From CAZJJY01 sp964546445 (lineage in GTDB: Bacteria > Patescibacteriota > Microgenomatia > PFEM01 > JAPLYW01): a stretch of DNA of 16,486 nucleotides. This document shows positions 8,546 to 14,182 of this stretch, piece by piece (the first letter of the stretch is position 1; every line of letters begins with the position of its first letter). The notes under the pieces are model-generated. The model saw only the letters and a list, made by a program, of their open reading frames with translations, searched no databases and was not told where the DNA came from. Both the position numbers and the translations under genes were made by a program. The stretch covers positions 1-16,486 of the forward strand of contig CAZJJY010000010.1 of the NCBI GenBank assembly GCA_964546445.1, given 5' to 3'.

Positions 8546-10537
8546 ATGAAAAAGATACTTGCTTTTTTTAAGAAAGATAAAATAGAGAATATTAAGAATC
8601 TGGGTAGTCCTGATTCAATGATGGAAGAGCCAATTAAGAAAGGTCTAACTAAAAAAAAGAAAAAGGTTTTAATAATTACCGGTAGTTTTTTGTTGGTTTT
8701 AGCTATCCTTTTAGTCTTCTTTTTAGTATTACCTCTTTTATCTATAAAAAAACAGGCAACCTCTTTGACTAATGAAGCCCAGGGAATTTATCAGGGGATT
8801 CAATCTCAAGATTTAAATCTGGCCGTTGCTAAAGTAGATTCTACTAGAGTTGAATTTGGAAAATTAAATTCTCAATATCGAAAAATGGCTTGGTTAAAAG
8901 TGGTTCCTCTTGCCAGGGGCTATTATCTTGACGGAGCTCATATTTTTGCCGGAGGAAAGTATCTTTTAGATGTGGCTGATATCGTTGTCGAATCACTTGG
9001 TTCTTATGGTGATATTTTTGGTTTAGAAGGAGAAGAAGGTAATGAAGAAGAGAAACAGGAAAATAAAGAAGAAAAACCCATAACAGCTGAAGAAAGACTC
9101 GTTATGGTCCTAGAGACTTTAGATAAAATCCAGCCTAATTTAGATAAGATTAGTGAAAGTCTAGATTTAGCTCAAGCAGAAATTGATCAAATTAAAACGA
9201 CACGTTATCCAGAAAGCCTTTTTGGTAAAAGAATAAGAGAAAATGTTGTTATGCTTGTTTCGACCATTGATGGCGTTGCTCAGACAGTAAAAGAAGTTAA
9301 ACCAATTATTACTCATTTGCGACCTATTTTAGGGATTCCTGAAGAGAAAAATTATCTTTTAATATTCCAAAATGATGCCGAACTTCGTCCTACCGGGGGA
9401 TTTTTGACAGCTTATGCCACTTTATCCGTTAAAGAAGGTAAGTTTGAAGCGGGTAATTCTTACGATATTTATAATCTTGATGATCGTTTTGGGAATCGTA
9501 TCAAAGCCCCAGACCCAATCTTGAATTATCATAAAAATGTTTTTTATTGGCATTTACGTGATATGAATTTATCCCCTGATTTTGTTGTTTCCATGGACAC
9601 TTTCTTTGAGAATTATGAACGTATTGAAGGGAAGGGGAAGATTGATGGCATAATTGCTTTAGACACAAAGCTTTTGGTAGATATCCTAGAGGTTTTAGGA
9701 CCAATTGGTGTTCCTGGGTTTGGTAATTTTTCTTCTGAAAATGATAAACGCTGTGATTGCCCTCAGGTTTTCTATGCTTTAGAAAGTTATGCTGATCGAC
9801 CAACAAATGACTTTAGAGAAGCGAGAAAGGGTATTATTGGCCCTCTGATGCACTCTATTTTATTGAATATGATGGGTTCTCCACGTAAAGAATGGCCTTT
9901 GTTTATGAATGTTATTTTCTCCAATATCTCAGAGAAACATTTACTCTTTTACTTCTTTGATGAAGAAATTCAACAAACAATGGAAGCCATGAATGCTTCT
10001 GGTCGAATTAAAGATTATGATGGAGATTATCTTCATGTTAATGATTGTAATTTCGCTGGCGCGAAGTCAAACATGTTTATTCAAGAATCTTTCCTACAGG
10101 AAATTGAAGTTGCTTCTGATGGGACAGTCACGAAAACATTAACCATTGATTATAGAAATCCAGCCGAACCTTCTAACTGTAATTTAGAAGCAGGTGAACT
10201 TTGTCTAAATGGTCTTTATAGAGACTGGGTTAGAATTTATGTCCCTCAAGGAAGTGAGCTTATTGAGGCGAACGGTTCAGAAATTGAAGTTAAGACTTAT
10301 GAGGATTTAGATAAGACAGTTTTTGAAGCTTTCTATGGTGATAAATCACCACTTCGTCCTCTAGGGAAAGCTCAACTAACCTTTAAATACAAATTACCTT
10401 TTAAAGTAACAAAAGATAATCCTTATAAAATTCTTATTCAAAAACAGCCAGGGACTTATGGTTATGAGAATATAATTAAGTTTGGGAGAAAGACAGAAGA
10501 ATTTGAACTTAAGACGGATAAAGAGCTGAAGTTTTGA
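8546..10537 (+). CDS. DUF4012 domain membrane-anchored protein
   Basis: I place the start at the ATG at 8546, 2 nt after the previous stop and 10 nt after a GGAAAGGGGG purine run; the in-frame ATG at 8510 would bury 34 nt in the upstream gene. The 663-residue product has a basic N-terminus, one transmembrane helix (about residues 41-64) and a long part predicted outside the cell. An acidic Glu/Lys-rich linker (about 161-184) precedes a helical stretch, then NYLLIFQNDAELRPTGGF, whose ELRPTGG (279-285) marks DUF4012. Five cysteines occur in the later half. The family is widespread in CPR and actinobacteria, and its biochemical role is not established to my knowledge. Its place directly after the initiating sugar transferase suggests work on surface glycopolymers, but that is inference. 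Its stop overlaps recO by one base. Confidence 0.85.
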   Translation: MKKILAFFKKDKIENIKNLGSPDSMMEEPIKKGLTKKKKKVLIITGSFLLVLAILLVFFLVLPLLSIKKQATSLTNEAQGIYQGIQSQDLNLAVAKVDSTRVEFGKLNSQYRKMAWLKVVPLARGYYLDGAHIFAGGKYLLDVADIVVESLGSYGDIFGLEGEEGNEEEKQENKEEKPITAEERLVMVLETLDKIQPNLDKISESLDLAQAEIDQIKTTRYPESLFGKRIRENVVMLVSTIDGVAQTVKEVKPIITHLRPILGIPEEKNYLLIFQNDAELRPTGGFLTAYATLSVKEGKFEAGNSYDIYNLDDRFGNRIKAPDPILNYHKNVFYWHLRDMNLSPDFVVSMDTFFENYERIEGKGKIDGIIALDTKLLVDILEVLGPIGVPGFGNFSSENDKRCDCPQVFYALESYADRPTNDFREARKGIIGPLMHSILLNMMGSPRKEWPLFMNVIFSNISEKHLLFYFFDEEIQQTMEAMNASGRIKDYDGDYLHVNDCNFAGAKSNMFIQESFLQEIEVASDGTVTKTLTIDYRNPAEPSNCNLEAGELCLNGLYRDWVRIYVPQGSELIEANGSEIEVKTYEDLDKTVFEAFYGDKSPLRPLGKAQLTFKYKLPFKVTKDNPYKILIQKQPGTYGYENIIKFGRKTEEFELKTDKELKF

Positions 10538-11085
10538 TGAGAAGCTATAAAACCGAAGGGATTGTTTTAAAGAGAATAAATTATGGTGAAGCTGATCGCA
10601 TTTTAACAATTTATACTAAGCGTCATGGAAAGATAAGAGCTATTGCCAAAGGGGTGAGAAAGTTAACGAGTAGAAAAGCTGGGAGCTTAGAACTTTTCAA
10701 CAACGTTGTTTTGTTTTTAGTTAAAGGGAAAAACCTAGATATTATCACTGAAGCCCAGACTGTTGATCTTTTTAGATCTTGGAGGAAAGATCTTTTGAGA
10801 GTTGGGGTTGCTTATTATTTTTGTGAACTAACAGATAAACTGACCCCTGATGAACAGCCCAACCAAGAAGTATTTAATCTCTTAAAGACGTCTTTGTCTC
10901 AGCTTAGTAAAAGTCCTTTATCTGATTTGATAAAATCTTTTGAAAAAAGCATTTTAACTGATTTGGGTTTTGGAATTCCCAAGGAATGGGAAAATGAAAA
11001 GGGGAGCTTGAAACCCTATATTGAAAGTATTGTTGAGAAAAAAATTAATAGTGCCGAAGTTTTAAGAAAGATTAATGAAAAATAA
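10537..11085 (+). CDS. recO: DNA repair protein RecO (short form)
   Basis: RecO helps load RecA onto SSB-coated single strands and anneals DNA in the RecFOR recombination pathway. The N-terminal OB-fold is clear: SYKTEGIVLKRINYGEADRIL (residues 3-23), then TIYTKRHGKIRAIAKGVRK, SRKAGSLELFN and NVVLFLVKGKNLDIITEAQ. A helical part with AYYFCELTDKLTPDEQPN follows. The protein is only 182 residues, against about 240 in most bacteria, and has no Cys4 zinc finger: its single cysteine is in YYFCE. The C-terminal FEKSILTDLGFGIP helix is kept. I chose the ATG at 10537, which overlaps the preceding TGA by one base; a TTG at 10534 is possible. It overlaps glyS by 11 nt. Family call confident, function with the shortened C-terminus inferred. 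Confidence 0.88.
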   Translation: MRSYKTEGIVLKRINYGEADRILTIYTKRHGKIRAIAKGVRKLTSRKAGSLELFNNVVLFLVKGKNLDIITEAQTVDLFRSWRKDLLRVGVAYYFCELTDKLTPDEQPNQEVFNLLKTSLSQLSKSPLSDLIKSFEKSILTDLGFGIPKEWENEKGSLKPYIESIVEKKINSAEVLRKINEK

Positions 11086-12475
11086 AAATACAATAGAAAA
11101 AATTATTAGCCTTTGTAAACGTCGTGGTTTTGTTTATCAAAACTCTGAAATCTATGGTGGAATTCAGGGTTTTTATGATTATGGTCCTTTGGGGGTGGAA
11201 ATGAAAAATAAAATTAAGAGACTTTGGTGGACAGAAATGACCAAGAACCACGAAAATGTTTTTGGTATTGATGGAGCAATTATTAGTCATCCCAAGGTTT
11301 GGGAAGCCTCAGGTCATATTAAAGGTTTTACCGATCCTTTGGTAGATTGTAAGAAATGTAAAAAAAGATTCAGAGCTGACTTTTTGATAGAAGAGATGAC
11401 GATTGAAGAATCAGGAGCAGCTGATGAAGATCTTATTGCTTCTCTAACCAAAGCTTTAAAAGGAAAAAAATGTCCAGAGTGTCATGGAGAATTGACTAAA
11501 CCAAGAAAATTTAATCTTCTAGTTGACGTTGGTTTAGGGGTTGTCGAAGGTGAAAAAGATAAAGCTTATCTTCGTGGAGAGGCATGTCAAAATATTTATC
11601 TTAATTATCAAAATGTTTTAGATTCGATTCATACAAAGATTCCTTTTGGTATTGTTCAAATTGGAAAAGCTTTTCGAAATGAAATTACTCCTAAGCAGTT
11701 TTTATTTCGCCAAAGAGAATTTGAACAATGGGATTTACAGTGGTTTGTCGATCCTAAGGATATGAAAAAATGGTATGAATATTGGAAAGAAGAAAGAATG
11801 AAATGGTATAAGAATTTGATAGGTAAAAAAGACAATATAAGATTTCGCAAACATGAAGATGATGAATTGGCCCATTACGCTAAAGTAGCTTATGATATTG
11901 AATATAAAACACCGTTTGGTTGGAAAGAACTAGAAGGTATTCATTGGCGTGGTGATTGGGATTTATCTCGTCATGGTCAATATGCTAAAAAAGATTTCAC
12001 CTATACCGATCCTAAAACCAAAAAGAAATTTATTCCTTGGATTGTTGAAACTTCAGGAGGAGTCGATAGAACCTTCTTATTCCTCTTAATTGATGCTTAT
12101 AAAGAGGAAAAGGAGAGAACAGTCTTATCTCTACACCCTAGGGTTGCTCCTTATACAATAGCTGTTTTTCCTCTCTTAGCTAATAAGGAGAAGCTTATTA
12201 AACAAGCTAAAGAGATTTTTAATAATCTTAAGAATTGTTTCGACGTAGCATGGGATGCTCGTGGTAATATTGGCAAACGTTACTATGCTCAAGATGAAGC
12301 GGGAACCCCATGTTGTATCACAGTTGATTTCCAAACTTTAGATGATAAGACAGTTACATTAAGAGATAGAGATAGTATGAAACAAATAAGAGTAAAGATT
12401 ATTGATTTGAAAGATGTAATTCAAATGATACTTGAAGGGGAAGAATTTTCAAAGATTGGGAAGCCTGTTGGGTAA
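11075..12475 (+). CDS. glyS: Glycyl-tRNA synthetase, alpha2 (single-chain) type
   Basis: This class II enzyme charges tRNA-Gly with glycine. Its 466 residues open with IISLCKRRGFVYQNSEIYGG, the usual N-terminus of the dimeric single-chain GlyRS. Two CxxC pairs (C92/C95 and C133/C136) flank a small insert and probably bind zinc. Motif 2 is FRNE (200-203) followed by FLFRQREFEQWDLQWF, LEGIHWRGDWDLSRH is the active-site strand, and motif 3 is GGVDR (328-332). The anticodon-binding domain begins at LHPRVAPYTIAVFPL and carries RYYAQDEAGTPCCITVDFQT. The usual YLRPETAQG segment reads YLRGEACQN here, a noticeable change near the active site. The start overlaps recO by 11 nt. This is not the alpha2beta2 GlyQ/GlyS type of E. 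coli; the symbol is used in the sense of the one-subunit enzyme (also glyQS). Confidence 0.95.
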   Translation: MKNKNTIEKIISLCKRRGFVYQNSEIYGGIQGFYDYGPLGVEMKNKIKRLWWTEMTKNHENVFGIDGAIISHPKVWEASGHIKGFTDPLVDCKKCKKRFRADFLIEEMTIEESGAADEDLIASLTKALKGKKCPECHGELTKPRKFNLLVDVGLGVVEGEKDKAYLRGEACQNIYLNYQNVLDSIHTKIPFGIVQIGKAFRNEITPKQFLFRQREFEQWDLQWFVDPKDMKKWYEYWKEERMKWYKNLIGKKDNIRFRKHEDDELAHYAKVAYDIEYKTPFGWKELEGIHWRGDWDLSRHGQYAKKDFTYTDPKTKKKFIPWIVETSGGVDRTFLFLLIDAYKEEKERTVLSLHPRVAPYTIAVFPLLANKEKLIKQAKEIFNNLKNCFDVAWDARGNIGKRYYAQDEAGTPCCITVDFQTLDDKTVTLRDRDSMKQIRVKIIDLKDVIQMILEGEEFSKIGKPVG

Positions 12476-12507
12476 TTTAAATACAGACTATTTTGAACAT
12501 CAGCGGA

Positions 12508-12531
12508 AACTTGATTTTCAAGTTAATTTTT
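12508..12531 (+). terminator. Weak intrinsic terminator after glyS
   Basis: AACTTGA (12508-12514) and TCAAGTT (12518-12524) form a 7-bp stem with a 3-base loop, followed by AATTTTT. The stem is AT-rich, so termination may be partial and some read-through into the toxin-antitoxin genes is possible. Confidence 0.55.
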
Positions 12532-12556
12532 GTTAACCTTAATCAAAATGGTTAAC
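12532..12556 (+). promoter_or_regulatory. Inverted repeat over the antitoxin start codon (operator or RNA hairpin)
   Basis: GTTAACC (12532-12538) and GGTTAAC (12550-12556) form a perfect 7-bp inverted repeat with an 11-base spacer, covering the ATG at 12548. A further GTTAA lies at 12522-12526, so GTTAA units start at 12522, 12532 and 12551, about one and two helical turns apart. This could be the operator for the HTH antitoxin or an RNA hairpin hiding the start codon. No confident promoter was found nearby. Confidence 0.4.
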
Positions 12557-12814
12557 AAACTAAGAAAAGATTATTTTTCTTCCAGCGAACTAGCAGAAAT
12601 TTTAGGGATTAGTCGAGTGGCTGTCTTTAAAAAAATAAAAAAAGGTGAAATAAAAGCTAAAAGATTTGGCCGTTTTTGGTTGATTAAAGACAAGGAGCTT
12701 AGAAATATTCTAGGAGAGACTTTAACTTCGGCACAAAAGAAGTTTCTTGAGAGAATAGTGAAAAGAACAGTCAATGAATATGGTGAGACTTTAAGATTAC
12801 TTGGTAATGAGTGA
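12548..12814 (+). CDS. HTH (excisionase-type) antitoxin of a Fic/Doc module
   Basis: This small protein of 88 residues has a helix-turn-helix of the MerR/excisionase type: SSSELAEILGISRVAVFKKIKKGEI forms the two DNA-binding helices, and KAKRFGRFWLIKDKELRNIL the basic wing. The C-terminal 30 residues, from TSAQKKFLERI onward, form a charged helix that could touch the toxin. The start is taken at the ATG at 12548; a TTG at 12530 would add six residues but falls inside the terminator hairpin. Its stop overlaps a GTG in the next frame, so it is probably translationally coupled to the Fic-family gene. This arrangement of HTH gene then Fic/Doc gene is usual for toxin-antitoxin pairs, so an antitoxin and autorepressor role is inferred. 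It is not a known characterised protein. Confidence 0.7.
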   Translation: MVNKLRKDYFSSSELAEILGISRVAVFKKIKKGEIKAKRFGRFWLIKDKELRNILGETLTSAQKKFLERIVKRTVNEYGETLRLLGNE

Positions 12815-12816
12815 AA

Positions 12817-13233
12817 ATGAAGGAAATTAGCCTTGCAGAAGTAGAATATATTGCTTTTAGATTAGCCAAAGAATTGCTCGAATTCAATGAGCCGATTCCT
12901 GATTTTTCTACCAGATTTCCTCACGTTTTAGAAAGCTGTTTGGTTGTTCCTTTTCAGAAATTTACCCAGAAGGATGTTTATAAAGGCTTAATCGCCAAAG
13001 CCTCAGTTTTATTTTACTTATTGATTAAAAATCATCCCTTCCAGAATGGTAATAAAAGAATTGCCATGACCACGCTTTTTGTTTTTCTTTATAAAAATAA
13101 GAAATGGCTTAAGGTTGATGAAAAAGAGCTTTACAATTTTGCTGTTTGGGTGGCTCAAAGTCCAGCGAGGTTAAAAGATGAAGTGGTAAAAGGAATAGAA
13201 AAATTTCTAAAAACATATCTCGTAACAAGATAG
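12817..13233 (+). CDS. Fic/Doc family (death-on-curing-like) toxin
   Basis: This 138-residue protein has the compact all-helical Doc architecture. SLAEVEYIAFRLAKELLEF forms the first helix, and the central motif HPFQNGNKR (residues 73-81) sits after the helix KASVLFYLLIKN. The family motif in AMP-transferring Fic proteins is HPFxxGNGR; here the glycine before the arginine is lysine, as in Doc (HxFxNANKR), which phosphorylates EF-Tu instead of adding AMP. Kinase activity is therefore the better guess. H73 is the catalytic histidine, and there is no separate inhibitory (S/T)xxxE(G/N) helix in the protein, so inhibition should come from the upstream antitoxin. The GTG at 12811 overlaps the previous stop and would add two residues. 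I chose the ATG at 12817; both are possible. Confidence 0.82.
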   Translation: MKEISLAEVEYIAFRLAKELLEFNEPIPDFSTRFPHVLESCLVVPFQKFTQKDVYKGLIAKASVLFYLLIKNHPFQNGNKRIAMTTLFVFLYKNKKWLKVDEKELYNFAVWVAQSPARLKDEVVKGIEKFLKTYLVTR

Positions 13234-13363
13234 TTTATTTTAAACTAACCCGAACATCATTCATGAGAGGAAGTTAGTATCCTATAACTTGACTTTTAGC
13301 TTCTTTCAGGGAAGTCAAAGTAAATATTAATAATCAATAAGCTTGGGACAACCAAGTCCAAGA

Positions 13364-13428
13364 GCGGAGACGTTAGTTTTGAAGTTTAAAACTTCATTTC
13401 AAAAACTAACTATCTCCGCTTCTTTTTT
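13364..13428 (+). terminator. Strong intrinsic terminator after the Fic module
   Basis: GCGGAGA (13364-13370) pairs with TCTCCGC (13413-13419), and GTTAGTTTT (13372-13380) with AAAACTAAC (13402-13410). The tip is a further short palindrome GAAGTTT/AAACTTC (13381-13395). The downstream side is TTCTTTTTT (13420-13428). This is the best terminator in the window; there is no T-run for the other strand. Confidence 0.85.
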
Positions 13429-13510
13429 GCCTAAATTTGAAAATAATATGTTCTAATATTGCCTATCAGATGGAGTAATATAATTTTAATTTATTCTTTT
13501 TAATTCCCAT

Positions 13511-13539
13511 TTGACAAGTAGTACTGAATTTGGTACGAT
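13511..13539 (+). promoter_or_regulatory. Promoter with YefM-like operator for the Phd/YefM module
   Basis: A perfect -35 TTGACA (13511-13516) is followed after 17 bases by TACGAT (13534-13539, 4 of 6 to TATAAT). Inside the spacer and -10 lie two GTAC cores, AGTACT (13520-13525) and GGTACG (13532-13537), with centres 12 bp apart. YefM-YoeB operators are described as two palindromes with TGTACA cores at the same distance, so this is a good candidate for autoregulation. Confidence 0.7.
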
Positions 13540-13545
13540 ATTATT

Positions 13546-13550
13546 GGAGA
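13546..13550 (+). promoter_or_regulatory. Shine-Dalgarno for the Phd/YefM antitoxin
   Basis: GGAGA ends 6 nt before the ATG at 13557 and supports that start. Few genes in the window have such a clear site. Confidence 0.65.
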
Positions 13551-13556
13551 TAAAAT

Positions 13557-13853
13557 ATGAGCTCAATTCCTACTACTCTTTCTGCCAGTCATGCGAGGAG
13601 TAATTTTTATACTATTCTTGGCGAAGTAGCTAATAAGCTAAAACGCTTTACCATTACCAAAAGAGGTGAACCTCAAGTGGTGATTATGCATCCTGATGAA
13701 GTTGCTTCTTGGGAGGAAACTATGGATATTCTTGCTGACAAGAAATTAGTTACCCAAATTTTTAAAAGTGAGATTGAAAAGAAAGCAGGTAAAGTTATTA
13801 CTGAGAAAAAACTTTTAAAGGAATTGGGAATTTCTTCTAAAGAGCTCAAATAA
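13557..13853 (+). CDS. Phd/YefM family antitoxin
   Basis: This 98-residue protein begins with TLSASHARSNFYTILGEVANK (residues 7-27) and continues with RFTITKRGEPQVVIMHPDEVASWEET: the Phd/YefM fold, where the first half dimerises and binds DNA and ITKRGEPQVVIM is its typical strand pair. The C-terminal half from about residue 60 is charged and helical; it would wrap around and block the toxin. It has its own promoter and Shine-Dalgarno sequence and lies one base ahead of the RelE/ParE-like toxin gene, giving a standard type II module. It would bind the GTAC-containing operator alone or together with the toxin and repress the pair. The family call is confident; specificity for that operator is inferred from spacing and sequence. 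Confidence 0.9.
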   Translation: MSSIPTTLSASHARSNFYTILGEVANKLKRFTITKRGEPQVVIMHPDEVASWEETMDILADKKLVTQIFKSEIEKKAGKVITEKKLLKELGISSKELK

Positions 13854-13854
13854 A

Positions 13855-14103
13855 ATGAAGGTTGAATACTCTGATACTGCCCAGAAGCAACTCAAGAAAC
13901 TTCCTAAAAACAAACAAATAAAAGTTTTGAAAAAGATTGAAAAATTAAAAAATGATCCTTATATCGGCAAAAAGTTAAAAGGAGAATTTGAAGGATTACG
14001 TTCCTTGAAGGTTTGGCCTTACAGAATTATTTACCGTTATCTTCCTCAAGATAAACTTTTCTTTATCAATGTCGTTCAACATAGACAAAAAGTTTACAAA
14101 TAA
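13855..14103 (+). CDS. RelE/ParE family toxin
   Basis: The 82-residue product has the RelE/ParE superfamily layout: VEYSDTAQKQLKKLPKNKQIKVLKKIEKL forms the first strand and helical hairpin, NDPYIGKKLKGEFEGLRSLKVWPYRIIYRY the central strands, and FFINVVQHRQKVYK the last strand. Basic residues of PYRIIYR and the HR...Y near the C-terminus are where RelE-type RNases keep catalytic residues, so ribosome-dependent mRNA cleavage is plausible; ParE-like gyrase poisoning is the alternative and cannot be excluded. One base separates it from the antitoxin stop. No frameshift or stop interrupts it, so it looks intact. It is followed by a perfect 14-bp palindrome. Confidence 0.88.
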   Translation: MKVEYSDTAQKQLKKLPKNKQIKVLKKIEKLKNDPYIGKKLKGEFEGLRSLKVWPYRIIYRYLPQDKLFFINVVQHRQKVYK

Positions 14104-14104
14104 T

Positions 14105-14118
14105 TAGTTCTAGAACTA
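14105..14118 (+). repeat. Perfect 14-bp palindrome after the toxin gene
   Basis: TAGTTCTAGAACTA begins 2 bases after the toxin stop. In RNA it would fold to a short stem with a CUAG loop followed by only three U residues, so it is at best a weak terminator; a protein-binding site is also possible. Confidence 0.5.
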
Positions 14119-14142
14119 GTTTCATTCAAGAGAGAATGGGGA

Positions 14143-14171
14143 TTGACAAGTTAGCCGATTTTTTCCAAACT
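14143..14171 (+). promoter_or_regulatory. Possible promoter for the membrane-anchored unknown gene
   Basis: TTGACA (14143-14148) is a perfect -35. The -10 at 17 bases is poor (CAAACT, 14166-14171), and TAAATT lies further on. With this -10 the transcript would start close to the ATG at 14183, leaving almost no leader. Confidence 0.35.
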
Positions 14172-14182
14172 AAATTAAGTAA

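Larger units (their letters stand above)
13234..13556 (+). other. Hairpin-rich intergenic stretch between two toxin-antitoxin modules
   Basis: These 323 bases contain no gene. From left to right: a TAGTTTA/TAAACTA hairpin over the fic stop codon (13231-13247); AAGTTA/TAACTT (13271-13290); TTGACTT/AAGTCAA (13289-13318); CTTGG-G-AC with GTCCAAG (13342-13362, bulged, 6-base loop), which competes with CTTGG/CCAAG (13342-13356); then the long terminator hairpin (13364-13428). ACTAAC occurs at 13244 and 13405 and its complement GTTAGT at 13273 and 13372, allowing alternative pairings. From 13429 to about 13510 only AT-rich spacer is seen, and 13511-13550 holds the next promoter and ribosome site. 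It may be a 3' untranslated region or a small RNA; it does not match SRP RNA, RNase P or tmRNA motifs that I know. Confidence 0.45.

Noticed and set aside
12817..13233. Fic protein acting as an AMP transferase
   Set aside because: The motif ends in NKR, as in Doc, so phosphorylation is the better prediction, although AMP transfer is not excluded.
13364..13428. Integron attC-like site or mobile element end
   Set aside because: GTTAG next to a long imperfect hairpin recalls attC, but there is no integrase or cassette array, and the T-run fits a terminator.
13234..13430. Known structured RNA (4.5S/SRP RNA, RNase P RNA, tmRNA, T-box)
   Set aside because: None of the conserved cores that I know for these RNAs is present, so it is left as unassigned hairpins.
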